Shown: positions 10,478 to 20,994, counted from the first letter of the stretch. The stretch: DNA of 64,000 nt from Salipaludibacillus keqinensis (GCF_003226325.1 NZ_PDOD01000003.1:496001-560000), one strand, 5' to 3'. A program made the numbers and translations. Notes: generated by a model from the sequence alone, not told the origin.

Positions 10478-11152
10478 ATGACGAAAAAAATAGATACAAT
10501 TTTGTTTGATTTAGATGGAACGTTAATTAACACGATTGATTTGATAGTGGCGTCGTTTTTACACACGATGGAAACGTATTATCCTGGGGAATATAAAAAG
10601 GAAGATGTGGTCTCTTTTATTGGACCGCCGTTGTCAGAAACATTTGAAAAACTTGATCCTGCAAAAGTAGAAGACATGACGACAACGTATCGGACATTTA
10701 ATCATGCACAACATGATGAGTTGGTTACAAAATACGATGGTGTGAGAGAAACGTTGGAAATATTGGCCGAAGAAGGTTATCACATGGCGATAGTGACGAC
10801 AAAGAGAAGAGAAACAGCTGTGAAAGGTTTGGAATTGATGGGACTAGATCATTTCTTCACTGTTGTGATTTCCTTGGATGAAGTGACCAAGTACAAGCCT
10901 GACCCTCAGCCACTTGATAAGGCATTAGAAAAACTTGGGTCGTCAGCAGATCGAGCCGTCATGGTCGGTGATAGTGAGCACGATATTCTTGGCGGGAAAA
11001 ACGCTGGGACGAAAACGGCTGGAGTTTCTTGGAGCATTAAAGGCAGAGAGCACCTTGCTTCTTATGAGCCGGATGTGATGTTGGAGAATATGACAGATTT
11101 ATTGGATTATTTAGGTGTAAAGCACAACATAGATCACAAATCTTTCAGCTAG
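10478..11152 (+). CDS. ppaX: Pyrophosphatase PpaX (HAD superfamily)
   Basis: 224 residues. PpaX hydrolyses pyrophosphate, notably that released when HprK dephosphorylates seryl-phosphate HPr by phosphorolysis. HAD motifs are in order: DLDGTL near residue 11, TTKRR (motif II Thr in IVTTK), Lys in VTKYKPDP, and VGDSEHDI (motif IV). The alpha-helical cap lies between motifs I and II. Neighbourhood with hprK supports PpaX over a generic phosphoglycolate phosphatase. Shine-Dalgarno ACGGAGG before ATG 10478. Confidence 0.93.
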   Translation: MTKKIDTILFDLDGTLINTIDLIVASFLHTMETYYPGEYKKEDVVSFIGPPLSETFEKLDPAKVEDMTTTYRTFNHAQHDELVTKYDGVRETLEILAEEGYHMAIVTTKRRETAVKGLELMGLDHFFTVVISLDEVTKYKPDPQPLDKALEKLGSSADRAVMVGDSEHDILGGKNAGTKTAGVSWSIKGREHLASYEPDVMLENMTDLLDYLGVKHNIDHKSFS

Positions 11153-11167
11153 AGGCAGGTGCGTCGA

Positions 11168-11680
11168 ATGGGGCGAAACACAGATCGTTACCCGGTTGAA
11201 GAAGCGAATTCCTTGTGGCAAGTATATAAGACGGTCCCTTTTTTCAAAGTGGTGAAGAATTTTGTCGTCATTCAGCTTGCTCGCTACACCCCTTTTTTAG
11301 GGATGAAAAATTGGTTATACCGGACTTTTTTACGAATGAAAGTAGGCGATGAAGCGGCGGTCGCACTAATGGTCATGATGGATGTCATGTTTCCTGAAAA
11401 AATATCCATCGGTAAAAACTCCGTCATTGGATATAACACAACGATTTTAGCTCATGAATATTTGATCAAAGAATATCGCCTCGGGGAGGTTCACATCGGT
11501 GACGAGGTGATGGTCGGCGCAAATACGACGATCCTTCCTGGCGTAACCATCGGAAATGGGGCAATTGTATCGGCTGGAACGCTAGTACATAAAGATGTTC
11601 CTGAAGGTTCGTTCGTTGGAGGAAATCCGATGCAACTCATTCGCACAAAAGAGCAAATGGATCAAGAAAATAAGACTTGA
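11168..11680 (+). CDS. yvoF: Left-handed beta-helix acyltransferase YvoF
   Basis: 170 residues. The C-terminal half has hexapeptide repeats (ISIGKNSVIGYNTTI, VHIGDEVMVGANTTILPGVTIGNGAIVSAGTLV) that form a left-handed beta helix, and GGNPMQLIR near the end, typical of O-acetyltransferases. Acceptor unknown. ATG 11168 is chosen because AGGTG at 11157-11161 is well placed; GTG 11159 is an alternative adding three residues. Only a few bases separate it from ppaX. Matches yvoF position in B. subtilis. Confidence 0.85.
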   Translation: MGRNTDRYPVEEANSLWQVYKTVPFFKVVKNFVVIQLARYTPFLGMKNWLYRTFLRMKVGDEAAVALMVMMDVMFPEKISIGKNSVIGYNTTILAHEYLIKEYRLGEVHIGDEVMVGANTTILPGVTIGNGAIVSAGTLVHKDVPEGSFVGGNPMQLIRTKEQMDQENKT

Positions 11681-11715
11681 GAAGTGTCAGAAAATCAAAT
11701 GATGACAAGATTTCT

Positions 11716-11747
11716 AATAAAACGTTAGCCATGGCTAGCGTTTTATT
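11716..11747 (+). terminator. Terminator-like hairpin after yvoF
   Basis: Near-perfect palindrome AATAAAACGTTAGCC / GGCTAGCGTTTTATT with the A/T arms acting as flanking tracts; could work on both strands. Confidence 0.7.
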
Positions 11748-12041
11748 CATATCCATTGAAAGAGCTGTCTTTATAGATATTTATAGTTGACTCTCTATAC
11801 ATTCCCTTGTAGACTACTACTTAAGATCTTTATTGCTCTATCATATTAGCGGACTAAAGCAAAGGCGATAGTAGCCTTAACGGCGCAATATAAAATGACT
11901 CAATTAAACTGTGGCCATCGTTCTCATCTAAGGACGTAGAACGACGACCTTTACCAAGCAGTAGCTAAAATTAAGAAGAAACTGACTGATCTTATAAGGA
12001 TCAGGGAAAGAAATAGAGAGAAAAGGAAAGGGGTTCATGTC
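11748..12041 (+). other. Long leader of the his operon, content unexplained
   Basis: About 290 bases with no gene. It holds a seven-base inverted repeat TCGTTCT (11918-11924) / AGAACGA (11938-11944) and a CTGATC/GATCAG hairpin (around 11987-12005) just before the hisZ ribosome-binding site. The T-box hallmark AGGGTGGNACCGCG is absent, so I see no histidyl-tRNA T-box. It could be a decayed mobile fragment or an unrecognised leader RNA. Confidence 0.4.
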
Positions 12042-13232
12042 ATGACAAAATTATTTATGTTTGAAAAACCGCTCGGTATGAGAGACACATTGCCAGAGTT
12101 ATATCAATTGAAAAGACAAGTGAAACAAGCGATCTCAACAGAAGTATCTCAATGGGGCTATGAACCGATTGAAACACCGACGTTAGAATTTTATGAAACG
12201 GTAGGTACAGCCTCGGCTATTCTTGACCAGCAGTTATTTAAATTGTTAGACCAGCAAGGCAATACGCTCGTACTTAGACCGGACATGACGGCACCTATTG
12301 CAAGAATTGCTGCCTCTACGTTAAATAAAGAAGACCGACCTTTGAGGTTAACATATGATGCGCCTGTGTTCAGAGCACAACAGCGTGAAGGAGGAAGGCC
12401 GGCTGAATTTGAACAAGTGGGGGTAGAATTGATTGGAGATCAGTCGAATAGTGCTGATGCTGAAGTGATCTCTTTAATGATGGCTTCTCTTGAAAGATCA
12501 GGAGTTCAATCCTATCAAATTGCCATTGGTCACATTGGCTTTGTAAATGCTCTACTTAAAGAAGTGCTTGGAAATGATGCTCGAACCGATCATTTTCGTC
12601 GTTACTTATACGAGAAAAACTATGTTGGATTCCGAAAAGAAGTAGAACAACTCCCTCTATCGTCCATTGATAAGAGACGACTTTACGATCTGCTTCGATT
12701 AAAAGGTGGTCCAGAAGTCATTGAAAAAGCCCGTCAGCTTGTGGAAAGTAAAGAAGGACAAGCCGCGTTAGATCAGCTAGAACAGTTGATTTCCGTATTA
12801 GACACCTATGAACTGGCCGATCAAATGATGATTGATTTAAATTTAGTGATGCACATGAGTTATTACACTGGGACAGTCTTTGAAGCATATAGCGAAGGAT
12901 TAGGCTATCCCGTTGGTAGCGGCGGACGATATGACCAACTGTTGGATCAATTTGACCATCATGAACCGGCTACCGGATTTGGTCTGAGGTTAGACCGATT
13001 AACAGAAGCGATAGGCAAAGAAAAAGATGCCTTGTTAAAAGATACGTGCTTGATCTTCAGTCATGACCGTCGGAAAGAAGCCATGGAAAAAGCAAAAGAA
13101 CTTCGCGGTACGGGCCAGTCTGTGGTCATGCAAGAGTTAACAGGAGTACAAAATGTTGATGCTTATTCTGCACAGTTTCAGGATGTCATTTATTATGTTG
13201 GCACCAACGGAAATGGAGGTGCATCTCAATGA
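12042..13232 (+). CDS. hisZ: ATP phosphoribosyltransferase regulatory subunit
   Basis: 396 residues, histidyl-tRNA-synthetase-like but without the tRNA-binding C-terminal domain. HisZ pairs with the short form of HisG to make the active first enzyme of histidine synthesis. Class II synthetase-like blocks are visible ([11 protein letters not shown], and GGRYDQLL near residue 290). Short HisG directly downstream confirms the assignment over HisS. Shine-Dalgarno AAAGGGG before ATG 12042. First gene of hisZGDBHAFI; its stop overlaps the hisG start by four bases. Confidence 0.95.
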   Translation: MTKLFMFEKPLGMRDTLPELYQLKRQVKQAISTEVSQWGYEPIETPTLEFYETVGTASAILDQQLFKLLDQQGNTLVLRPDMTAPIARIAASTLNKEDRPLRLTYDAPVFRAQQREGGRPAEFEQVGVELIGDQSNSADAEVISLMMASLERSGVQSYQIAIGHIGFVNALLKEVLGNDARTDHFRRYLYEKNYVGFRKEVEQLPLSSIDKRRLYDLLRLKGGPEVIEKARQLVESKEGQAALDQLEQLISVLDTYELADQMMIDLNLVMHMSYYTGTVFEAYSEGLGYPVGSGGRYDQLLDQFDHHEPATGFGLRLDRLTEAIGKEKDALLKDTCLIFSHDRRKEAMEKAKELRGTGQSVVMQELTGVQNVDAYSAQFQDVIYYVGTNGNGGASQ

Positions 13233-13879
13233 GTAAAGATTTAATTACTGTTGCCATGCCTAAAGGCCGAATTTTTGAAGAAGCGGTTGAATTATTAAAA
13301 AAAGCAGACTATCCTCTTCCACCTGAATTTGAAGAGTCAAGAAAGCTGATTATTGAAGTACCTGAAGCAGGTATGAGATTTATCTTGGCGAAACCAATGG
13401 ATGTTCCCACTTATGTTGAGCATGGTGTGGCAGACGTTGGGGTTGCAGGAAAAGATGTAATGATCGAAGAAAAACGTGACATTTATGAAGTCCTTGATTT
13501 GAAAATTAGTGCGTGCTATATGGCTGTAGCTTCACTGCCGTCATATAACCCAAAATCAGAAGTGGCGCCGAAAATTGCCTCGAAGTATCCAAACTTAACG
13601 AGTGAATATTTCCGTCAGCAAGGGGAGCAAGTGGAGATCATTAAACTGAACGGATCGATTGAGTTAGCACCAATTATAGGGCTTGCTGATCGAATTGTAG
13701 ATATTGTTTCTACAGGGCAGACTCTTAGAGAAAACGGGCTGGTAGAATTAGAGACCATGATGCCGATCACTTCTAGATTTATCGTCAATCCCGTAAGCTA
13801 TCGAACGAAATCTGCTCAAATTGATGACATGGTGGATCGGTTAGCTGAAGTGATTGCTAAAGGAGAGAATAACCAATGA
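13229..13879 (+). CDS. hisG: ATP phosphoribosyltransferase, short form
   Basis: 216 residues, the short HisG that needs HisZ. Catalyses ATP + PRPP to phosphoribosyl-ATP. Visible: [14 protein letters not shown] at the N-terminus, [11 protein letters not shown], and the PRPP-binding [14 protein letters not shown] near residue 168. The C-terminal allosteric domain of long HisG is missing, as expected. Overlaps hisZ (ATGA-type) and hisD by four bases each. Confidence 0.97.
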   Translation: MSKDLITVAMPKGRIFEEAVELLKKADYPLPPEFEESRKLIIEVPEAGMRFILAKPMDVPTYVEHGVADVGVAGKDVMIEEKRDIYEVLDLKISACYMAVASLPSYNPKSEVAPKIASKYPNLTSEYFRQQGEQVEIIKLNGSIELAPIIGLADRIVDIVSTGQTLRENGLVELETMMPITSRFIVNPVSYRTKSAQIDDMVDRLAEVIAKGENNQ

Positions 13880-15153
13880 ACATCATACCTGTAACGAAGG
13901 ATCTCTCATTAAAGCGAACAATCGATCAAGGCACGGCAGATCAACGTCAAGCAGTTTCAGAAATTTTACAGTCAGTTAGGTCAAATGGAGACGAAGCTGT
14001 TCGCCAATATACGAAGCAGTTCGATCACGTCGATCTTCAAGATACGCTCGTCACAGAGGCAGAACTGGAAGCTGCCTATGCCAGCGTAACAGAGGATATG
14101 CTAGCGATTATTCGCGAAGCGATCGAGAACATACAAGATTTTCACCAGCGGCAAGTGCAACAAACATGGATGACCACAAAGGAAGATGGAACAATTCTCG
14201 GTCAAAAAGTGACTACTCTTGATGCGGCCGGTGTCTATGTTCCGGGAGGTCGGGCAGCATATCCTTCATCGATTCTCATGAACGTCATCCCTGCACAAGT
14301 GGCAGGGGTGAAACGAATTGTCATGACTTCACCTCCACAACAAGATGGGAAGCTGTCAGACATCGTCCTCGTAACCGCTCACGAACTTGGGGTGGAAGAA
14401 ATTCACAAGATTGGAGGAGCACAAGCGATTGGAGCTCTTGCCTATGGAACCGAGACGATGAAACCAGTAGATAAGATTGTAGGACCTGGGAATATTTTTG
14501 TTGCATTAGCGAAGCAACTCGTTTTCGGTACAGTGGATATTGATATGATTGCCGGACCAAGTGAAGTAGCGGTCCTCGCGGATGAAACGGGTAATCCAAG
14601 CTATATCGCTGCCGATATGCTTTCTCAAGCGGAACACGACCCTATGTCGTCGGCCGTTCTCGTTACAGACGACCGGACATTAGCGGAGGCTGTTTCTCGT
14701 GAAGTGACAGAGCAGCTGCAAACTCTACCAAAAAAAGAGATTGCGGAAGCATCGATAAACGATTTCGGAGCAATTTACTTGGCCGAATCCTTTGAAGAAG
14801 CAATCGATGCTATAAACGAATTGGCTGCCGAGCATTTGGAGATTCATGCGGCTCACCCTTGGGACGTGCTCCCGAAAATCCGCCATGCCGGGGCTATATT
14901 TTTAGGTGAATACAGTTCAGAACCGGTAGGTGACTATTTCGCAGGCCCGAATCATGTGTTGCCAACGAATGGAACGGCTCGTTTTTCCAGTCCATTAAAT
15001 GTAGAAGATTTCACGAAAAAATCCAGCATTATCTCATACAGTAAGCAAGCTCTCGAGGCAAACGGCAAGAAAATTGCTGCCTTTGCACGACTTGAAGATT
15101 TAGAAGCTCATGCACGAGCTGTGGAAAAACGATTGGAGGCTGACAATGGATAA
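13876..15153 (+). CDS. hisD: Histidinol dehydrogenase
   Basis: 425 residues; the zinc enzyme that oxidises histidinol to histidine in two NAD-linked steps, the last reactions of the pathway. Visible: [13 protein letters not shown], the [14 protein letters not shown] segment, [12 protein letters not shown], and the catalytic Glu-His pair in AAEHLEIHA; the substrate region GPNHVLPT follows. Starts four bases inside hisG. Its end overlaps the hisB start by eight bases. Confidence 0.98.
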   Translation: MNIIPVTKDLSLKRTIDQGTADQRQAVSEILQSVRSNGDEAVRQYTKQFDHVDLQDTLVTEAELEAAYASVTEDMLAIIREAIENIQDFHQRQVQQTWMTTKEDGTILGQKVTTLDAAGVYVPGGRAAYPSSILMNVIPAQVAGVKRIVMTSPPQQDGKLSDIVLVTAHELGVEEIHKIGGAQAIGALAYGTETMKPVDKIVGPGNIFVALAKQLVFGTVDIDMIAGPSEVAVLADETGNPSYIAADMLSQAEHDPMSSAVLVTDDRTLAEAVSREVTEQLQTLPKKEIAEASINDFGAIYLAESFEEAIDAINELAAEHLEIHAAHPWDVLPKIRHAGAIFLGEYSSEPVGDYFAGPNHVLPTNGTARFSSPLNVEDFTKKSSIISYSKQALEANGKKIAAFARLEDLEAHARAVEKRLEADNG

Positions 15154-15739
15154 GCGACAAGCGGCAAAAACGAGGAAAACAAATGAAACGAATATCGACT
15201 TACTATTTAATATTGATGGACAGGGAAAAGCGGATTTAACAACGGACGTCCCGTTCATGACGCATATGCTGGATTTATTTACTCGTCACGGATTATTCGA
15301 CTTAACGTTAACAGGAAAAGGCGATACGGAGATTGATGATCACCATACGACAGAGGATATGGGAATCGTGTTAGGTGAAGCACTGAAAGAGGCCCTCGGC
15401 GATAAGAGAGGGATTCGCCGCTACGGAAGTGCACTCGTGCCAATGGATGATGCGTTGGCTCAAGTGGTGATCGACTTAAGCAATCGTCCTCACTTTGAGT
15501 TAAAGGGAGAGATTCCGCAAGGGAAAGTAGGCACGTTCGATACAGAATTAGTAGAAGAATTTCTGTGGAAGCTTGCCCTTGAAGCGCGTATGAATTTACA
15601 CGTGATTGTTCATTACGGAACGAATGCTCACCACATTATAGAAGCGATCTTCAAAGCATTAGGTCGGGCCCTTGATGAAGCGACGCAAGTAGATCCTCGA
15701 GTAGATGGAATTCCTTCTACGAAAGGAAGCTTGTCATGA
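15146..15739 (+). CDS. hisB: Imidazoleglycerol-phosphate dehydratase
   Basis: 197 residues, monofunctional HisB (no phosphatase domain). Dehydrates imidazole-glycerol phosphate to imidazole-acetol phosphate. Visible manganese-binding motifs: [18 protein letters not shown], and the second HH cluster in [13 protein letters not shown] 15146 is chosen because GGAGG at 15133-15137 lies eight bases upstream and the product then begins like the family ([15 protein letters not shown]). Overlaps the end of hisD. Confidence 0.97.
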   Translation: MDKRQAAKTRKTNETNIDLLFNIDGQGKADLTTDVPFMTHMLDLFTRHGLFDLTLTGKGDTEIDDHHTTEDMGIVLGEALKEALGDKRGIRRYGSALVPMDDALAQVVIDLSNRPHFELKGEIPQGKVGTFDTELVEEFLWKLALEARMNLHVIVHYGTNAHHIIEAIFKALGRALDEATQVDPRVDGIPSTKGSLS

Positions 15740-16362
15740 TAGGCATTATTGACTACGGAATGGGTAACCTTCATAGCGTAACAAAAGCGCTGGAGCGTTT
15801 AGGACATACGCCCTTTTTATCGGAAAAACCAGAAGAACTGTCTGAAGCGTCGATGCTGATCCTTCCAGGAGTGGGCTCATTCAAAGATGGAATGGAAGAA
15901 TTGGCCTCTCGTGGGCTTGATACATTTATTAAACAGTGGGCAGAAGATGGCAAACCGTTGTTAGGAATTTGCCTAGGTATGCAACTTTTATTTGATGAAA
16001 GCGAAGAGAATGGACAAACAAAGGGTTTAGAGTTACTTCCAGGTAAGGTGTGCCGCTTTAAGAAAGGCGACTATAAAGTCCCACATATGGGGTGGAACCG
16101 ACTGGTGTTTGAGAAACCGACTCATCCTGTTTTGAACGATGTGCCAGAAGGCCATGTTTACTTTGTTCATTCTTATTTTGTAAAGGAAAAAACACCAGAA
16201 GTGCTCGTAGCAACCGCTGATTACGGAGGAGAACGAGTCCCGGCTGTTGTCGCACAAGGATCCGTATGGGCCACGCAATTTCATCCGGAGAAGAGCAGCA
16301 CTGTAGGGATGAGTATTTTAAAAAATTATTTAAATCAAGAAGGGGAGTCGAACCATGAGTGA
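15736..16362 (+). CDS. hisH: Imidazole glycerol phosphate synthase, glutaminase subunit
   Basis: 208 residues. HisH releases ammonia from glutamine and channels it to HisF. Triad elements are visible: nucleophile Cys in [10 protein letters not shown] and His-x-Glu in FHPEKS near the C-terminus; GMGNLHSV and the oxyanion-region LPGVGSF are also present. Overlaps hisB by four bases and hisA by eight, keeping the operon compact. Confidence 0.97.
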   Translation: MIGIIDYGMGNLHSVTKALERLGHTPFLSEKPEELSEASMLILPGVGSFKDGMEELASRGLDTFIKQWAEDGKPLLGICLGMQLLFDESEENGQTKGLELLPGKVCRFKKGDYKVPHMGWNRLVFEKPTHPVLNDVPEGHVYFVHSYFVKEKTPEVLVATADYGGERVPAVVAQGSVWATQFHPEKSSTVGMSILKNYLNQEGESNHE

Positions 16363-17092
16363 ATTTACCATATACCCAGCTATAGATATTCGCGGAGGGA
16401 AATGTGTTCGTCTTTTGCAAGGAGATTATAACCAGGAGACGGTATACGGAGACTCACCCTTTGAAATGGCTTCGAGCTTTGAAAAAAAAGGTGCTAAATG
16501 GATCCACATGGTGGATTTAGATGGAGCAAAAAAAGGTGAACCAGTCAATCATGAAGTAGTATTAAGAGCTGCTAAAGAGTTAAAAGCTCACGTACAAATT
16601 GGCGGGGGGATCCGAACACGCCAAGATGTAAAAACGTATTTAGACGGAGGCGTTGATCGAGTTATCTTAGGCAGTTCCGCGATATCAGATCCTGAATTCG
16701 TGAAAGATATGCTTAAGCAATATGGTGGCGAACGAGTGGCAATTGGCATCGATGCTCGAGACGGATATGTGGCTACACATGGCTGGTTAAATACATCCAA
16801 AGTAAAATCAGAAGAACTAGGAAAAGAGCTTGCAGAGCACGGAGCTGAAACGTTTATCATGACTGATATTTCCCGCGATGGCATGATGCAGGGACCGAAT
16901 GTCCAGGCAATTGCCAGCTTAGCTGAAGCGACAGGTAAGAAAGTGATTGCATCAGGTGGGGTCAGTTCTATGGATGATGTGTTGGAACTTGAAACGCGCA
17001 GAGATTCAGGAATTTCAGGAGCGATCATAGGCAAAGCCATTTATACAGAGAAGATTCGACTAGAAGAAGCGATACGGGAGGTGCAGAGCTGA
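16355..17092 (+). CDS. hisA: ProFAR isomerase
   Basis: 245 residues, TIM barrel. Isomerises the aminoaldose ProFAR to the ketose PRFAR. Catalytic Asp near residue 9 in [13 protein letters not shown]; phosphate-binding GGGIR and ASGGVSS loops are present, and the second catalytic Asp lies in MTDISRDGM. The stop TGA shares its last base with the hisF start. Shine-Dalgarno AAGGGGAG before ATG 16355. Confidence 0.97.
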   Translation: MSEFTIYPAIDIRGGKCVRLLQGDYNQETVYGDSPFEMASSFEKKGAKWIHMVDLDGAKKGEPVNHEVVLRAAKELKAHVQIGGGIRTRQDVKTYLDGGVDRVILGSSAISDPEFVKDMLKQYGGERVAIGIDARDGYVATHGWLNTSKVKSEELGKELAEHGAETFIMTDISRDGMMQGPNVQAIASLAEATGKKVIASGGVSSMDDVLELETRRDSGISGAIIGKAIYTEKIRLEEAIREVQS

Positions 17093-17850
17093 TGCTGACT
17101 AAACGGATCGTTCCTTGTCTCGATGTAAAGGAAGGGCGCGTTGTGAAAGGCGTTCAATTTGTGAATTTACGTGATGCCGGTGATCCAGTAGAATTATCAA
17201 CGTTTTATGATCAACAAGGTGCCGATGAATTAGTGTTTCTGGATATTTCGGCTTCTCATGAAGGTCGGGAAACCATGGTCGATGTGGTTGAAGAAGTGGC
17301 GGGGACGTTAGCGATTCCCTTTACTGTTGGTGGAGGAATTAATACGTTAGAAGACATGAAACGAATCCTGCGCGCCGGTGCAGACAAAGTGTCTTTAAAC
17401 ACGGCAGCTGTCAACCGCCCACAACTCATCCGCGAAGGAGCGGATTTCTTCGGATCTCAATGCATTGTTGTAGCCATTGACGCGAAATGGGATGATACCC
17501 TTGATTCTTGGCGTGTTTATACTCATGGTGGAAGAAAGGCAACGGATTGGGAAGTGGTGGCATGGGCGAAGGAAATCGTCAAACAAGGAGCAGGTGAAAT
17601 CCTTCTTACTAGCATGGATGAAGACGGAGAAAAAGCAGGTTTTGCTATATCTTTAACCAAAACAATTAGTGAAGCGGTCTCTGTACCTGTGATTGCTTCA
17701 GGAGGTGCTGGTAATCAAGAGCATTTTCATGAGGTGTTTACGGAAGGAAAAGCCGATGCTGCCCTCGCTGCATCGATCTTTCACTATCGTGAAACTTCCG
17801 TTGCAGAAGTGAAAACGTATTTAAAAGAAAAGGGGCTGGAAATCAGATGA
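17092..17850 (+). CDS. hisF: Imidazole glycerol phosphate synthase, cyclase subunit
   Basis: 252 residues, TIM barrel paralogous to HisA. Uses ammonia from HisH to close the imidazole ring and release AICAR. Catalytic Asp near residue 11 ([13 protein letters not shown]) and the second Asp in AIDAKWD are visible, with phosphate loops GGGINT and ASGGAGN. One-base overlap with hisA; overlaps hisI by four bases. Confidence 0.97.
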   Translation: MLTKRIVPCLDVKEGRVVKGVQFVNLRDAGDPVELSTFYDQQGADELVFLDISASHEGRETMVDVVEEVAGTLAIPFTVGGGINTLEDMKRILRAGADKVSLNTAAVNRPQLIREGADFFGSQCIVVAIDAKWDDTLDSWRVYTHGGRKATDWEVVAWAKEIVKQGAGEILLTSMDEDGEKAGFAISLTKTISEAVSVPVIASGGAGNQEHFHEVFTEGKADAALAASIFHYRETSVAEVKTYLKEKGLEIR

Positions 17851-18497
17851 ATATCAATCAACTATCCTTCGACGAGCGAGGATTAATTCCAGCAATCGTG
17901 CAGGATCAACAATCAAAGCAAGTATTAACCCTTGCTTACATGAATGAAGAATCATTAACGAAAACGATCGAATCGGAAGAAACTTGGTTCTACAGTCGTT
18001 CCCGCCAAGAACTTTGGCATAAAGGAGCTACCTCAGGCAATACCCAGAAAGTAACGGAGATCCGTTTTGACTGTGATCAGGATGCTCTCGTCGTATTGGT
18101 GGATCCACAAGGTCCCGCTTGTCATAAAGGGGATTACAGCTGTTTTTCTGATACATTATGGGCAAAACAAGGTGCTTCTTCTGATGGAGCGAGAAACGAC
18201 AATCGATTCGCGATCATTGAAGAACTGGAACAAGTTATTGCGACTCGGGAAGCGGAGCGACCTGAAGGAGCTTATACGACTTACTTATTTGAAGAAGGGG
18301 TCGATAAGATCTTGAAAAAAGTAGGCGAAGAAGCGTCTGAAGTGATTATCGCTGCTAAAAACCGTGACAAAGAAGAATTAACGTGGGAAAGTGCAGATTT
18401 ACTTTACCACTGGCTCGTGCTGTTACGTGAACAAAGTCTGTCATTGGATGACGTGCTAAATCGGTTAGCCGATCGCCATGCAGGGAAAAAAGGGTAA
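17847..18497 (+). CDS. hisI: Bifunctional phosphoribosyl-AMP cyclohydrolase / phosphoribosyl-ATP pyrophosphatase
   Basis: 216 residues made of two fused enzymes for steps 2 and 3. The N-terminal cyclohydrolase (about 1-115) has [13 protein letters not shown] and zinc-ligand cysteines in FDCDQD and [11 protein letters not shown]. The C-terminal pyrophosphatase (about 125-216) has [12 protein letters not shown] and the acidic helix [14 protein letters not shown]. Last gene of the his operon; no hisC or hisJ follows, so the aminotransferase and phosphatase are encoded elsewhere. Confidence 0.96.
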   Translation: MNINQLSFDERGLIPAIVQDQQSKQVLTLAYMNEESLTKTIESEETWFYSRSRQELWHKGATSGNTQKVTEIRFDCDQDALVVLVDPQGPACHKGDYSCFSDTLWAKQGASSDGARNDNRFAIIEELEQVIATREAERPEGAYTTYLFEEGVDKILKKVGEEASEVIIAAKNRDKEELTWESADLLYHWLVLLREQSLSLDDVLNRLADRHAGKKG

Positions 18498-18507
18498 ATC
18501 TTTATTA

Positions 18508-18557
18508 GGGGCTGTCTAATAAGTCGATAAACAATCGACCTAAAGGCAGCTCTTTTT
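18508..18557 (+). terminator. Terminator after the his operon
   Basis: GGGCTGTCT pairs loosely with AGGCAGCTC, with an inner AGTCGAT/ATCGACC stem, then TCTTTTTG. Confidence 0.75.
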
Positions 18558-18650
18558 GTGAAGTCTTTTAAATATAAGCAGCGTGACCCAACAGATCAGG
18601 ACGAAAACGAGAGGAATCATGAGGAAAAAATGACTCATAAGCAAATATAA

Positions 18651-18697
18651 TAAAAAGAGATTGTCACCAAAAATATTGCTTTTGGGACAACCTCTTA
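18651..18697 (-). terminator. Terminator of the minus-strand desaturase gene
   Basis: Read on the minus strand, AAGAGGTTGTCCC pairs with GTGACAATCTCTT and is followed by a T-run. It converges with the his terminator. Confidence 0.85.
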
Positions 18698-18710
18698 ATT
18701 TCACCTTATT

Positions 18711-20228
18711 TTATCCATTCTTCGCTTGCAACTCTGCTTCTTCATCATGCTTTTTAATTAAATCCGCGGTTAACTGGCCGGATAAAGTAACCATCGGAAC
18801 ACCTCCGCCTGGGTGAGTAGAGCCTCCTGTGAAATAGAGATTCTCATACAATGAGCTTTGGGCAGGAATTTTAAAGCCACCGTTCGTGCTTTTATTAGCT
18901 GCAATCCCGTAAATAGAACCACCGTTCGATCCGTATAGATCTTCGATTGTGTCTGGTGTGAACACATATTCGAATTCGATCGAATCACGCAATCCCTCCA
19001 TGCCCATACGTTCTAATTTATTCAACACGACGTCTCGGTAAGCATCCCAATCTCCATCTTTTTTCATGGCAGTTTTAGGTGGGACATGAGTGAGAACGAA
19101 TAAATTTTCTTTTCCTTCGGGAGCCTGGCCTGGATCTGATTTAGAAGAGACCCCGATATATACAGTCGGATCGTCTGCTGGAATTCCTTTATCATAAATT
19201 TGTTTGAATTCGCGTTCAGGATCTTCTGAGAAAAAGAAGTTGTGATGTTTCAAGTCCTTGAATTGTTTATTTACACCAAGCAAAAGAACAAGTCCTGACA
19301 CGGTTGGCTCATACGTTTTAGATAACTGCTTTACTTCTTTTTTGGTTTTTGAGTTTTGTGGAACTAGCGCTTTATAAGCTGGGATCGCTTCTAAGTTAGA
19401 GACAACCACATCCGCCTCATACACATCACCATTTTCAGTGACGACACCTTTTGCTTTGCCCTCTTCAATGACTACATGGGAGACTGGGGTATCTGTTAAG
19501 ACCTCCGCTCTCAATTCATCGAGAACTTCTTGCATCCCTTTAGCGATGTTATACATACCGCCTTTAACATAGAAAATACCAAGTCCAAGTTGAACATAAA
19601 CTAACTGATTTAAAATGGCTGGGGCTTGGTAGGGGTTGGATCCTACATACATGACAAAAAAGTTAAATAATTGTTCTAAATGCTTGTTGTTAAAGTGTTT
19701 TTTAGTACCTTCAGCTACGGTATGGAAAGGATCCATCGACAGAAGTTCTTTTAAGTTATGCTGAGTTCGTAATTCTTTTAATCCTGAAATGCTCGATTTA
19801 TAAAAGCTTTTCATACATACTTCATACATTTCTTGCGAATAGGAGAGAAACTTCATCAACGACGCATCGGGATTAGGTTTAACTTTTTTCATTTCAGCTA
19901 GCATATCCGGAATATCAGACAAGACATCCATCGAAGTGCCATCTTCAAAAAAAGTTCGCCATTGTGGTTCGATCCGTTCTATTTGAACGTAGTCATCTAA
20001 TTTTCGATGAACACTTTCGAATAACTGTTCAAGGACCCAAGGCATCGTTAAGATGGATGGCCCTGTATCAAAAGAATATCCTTTTCCAGACCTGATATTT
20101 AACTTCCCACCGATTCTTTCGTTCTTTTCCAACACAGTCACATCATAGCCGTCTCCAGCCAAACGAATAGCAGCAGACAGACCCCCTAAACCGGCTCCAA
20201 TGACAACAGCTTTCTTTTTCTCTAACAT
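18711..20228 (-). CDS. CrtI/CrtN-family carotenoid desaturase-like FAD oxidoreductase
   Basis: 505 residues. N-terminal FAD-binding motif VVIGAGLGGLSAAIRLA (near residue 7) and EKNERIGGKLN; C-terminal family signature FTGGSTHPGGGVPMVTLSG. These place it with phytoene and diapophytoene desaturases and their oxidase or ketolase paralogues. Which reaction it does cannot be read from sequence. The synthase (crtM) and other crt genes are not in the window, so pigment function is inferred. Start 20228 is chosen from GGAGGTG seven bases upstream. Directly follows an ICMT-like methyltransferase gene on the same strand, suggesting a two-gene unit. Confidence 0.85.
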   Translation of the reverse strand: MLEKKKAVVIGAGLGGLSAAIRLAGDGYDVTVLEKNERIGGKLNIRSGKGYSFDTGPSILTMPWVLEQLFESVHRKLDDYVQIERIEPQWRTFFEDGTSMDVLSDIPDMLAEMKKVKPNPDASLMKFLSYSQEMYEVCMKSFYKSSISGLKELRTQHNLKELLSMDPFHTVAEGTKKHFNNKHLEQLFNFFVMYVGSNPYQAPAILNQLVYVQLGLGIFYVKGGMYNIAKGMQEVLDELRAEVLTDTPVSHVVIEEGKAKGVVTENGDVYEADVVVSNLEAIPAYKALVPQNSKTKKEVKQLSKTYEPTVSGLVLLLGVNKQFKDLKHHNFFFSEDPEREFKQIYDKGIPADDPTVYIGVSSKSDPGQAPEGKENLFVLTHVPPKTAMKKDGDWDAYRDVVLNKLERMGMEGLRDSIEFEYVFTPDTIEDLYGSNGGSIYGIAANKSTNGGFKIPAQSSLYENLYFTGGSTHPGGGVPMVTLSGQLTADLIKKHDEEAELQAKNG

Positions 20229-20313
20229 ACACTGCACCTCCACTTTGCATTTATAAAACTTTTATTGTGACAATCACTGCCCCAAACGTAATGATTTAAA
20301 ATAAGGGGAATGA

Positions 20314-20871
20314 TTAATAAATAAATGGAATGAGCTTATTACGAGTTTCTGCCCACTTTTCATAATCTTTTCCAAAAGAAGCTACAAGCATTTCTTCTTC
20401 AAGACGTATTCGTTTTAGTAGGAAAGGCATAAAAAGGAAAAATGTAAGAAATAGCCCAATCATGCTTCCTGTATAAAAACTAATTCCTACTAGGGCACTT
20501 AATAAACCTGTGTAAAGGGGATGCCTCAGCACTCGAAAAGGACCAGTTCCGATAATTTCGTCGTCTCCCGTCACATTTACGTCTCTAGTAAATTGCTTTC
20601 CTAATTTCAGCATTCCCCAATAACGAAGAATGACACCGACAGCGTAGAAGATGATGCCTGTCCATAAAAGCAATTGGGAATTGAAAGTAAGAAAGGCTAG
20701 TTCCCTTGAAAAGACGGACGCTGTGATGACGGCCAGAACAGAAAGCAAGATTCCAGGAAATGTTGATGTATCCGTGGATTTTTTGTCTTTAACGCGACGG
20801 TTTTTGAAAAACACGAATTCTCCCAGCCAAACAATGGTGATGATGATAAATAGAATATCGATAATAGCCAC
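20314..20871 (-). CDS. ICMT-like membrane methyltransferase (paralogue 1)
   Basis: 185 residues with about five membrane spans and the isoprenylcysteine carboxyl methyltransferase/PEMT C-terminal pattern: GPFRVLRHPLYTGLL near residue 118, then EEEMLVASFGKDYEKWAE. Bacteria lack prenylated CaaX proteins of the eukaryotic kind, so the substrate is a different lipid or isoprenoid. Being upstream of a carotenoid-type desaturase, methylation of a carotenoid acid is a possible role (inference). Start GTG 20871 is preceded by GGAGGT at a good distance; an upstream ATG at 20889 overlaps that site. A second member lies at 58.3-58.8 kb. Confidence 0.8.
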   Translation of the reverse strand: MAIIDILFIIITIVWLGEFVFFKNRRVKDKKSTDTSTFPGILLSVLAVITASVFSRELAFLTFNSQLLLWTGIIFYAVGVILRYWGMLKLGKQFTRDVNVTGDDEIIGTGPFRVLRHPLYTGLLSALVGISFYTGSMIGLFLTFFLFMPFLLKRIRLEEEMLVASFGKDYEKWAETRNKLIPFIY

Positions 20872-20994
20872 TCTCTGACCTCCGTCCATCAGAATTCATA
20901 ATTCGGTATATTCCCTATACCCTATAAATAGGATGGATAACCGTTAAAAGTGGAATGATTAGGAGAATTACCCCCTGTTTGTTTAGACGATCCA

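Noticed and set aside
11748-12041. T-box leader for histidine
   Set aside because: The AGGGTGGNACCGCG element and a terminator/antiterminator pair are not found.
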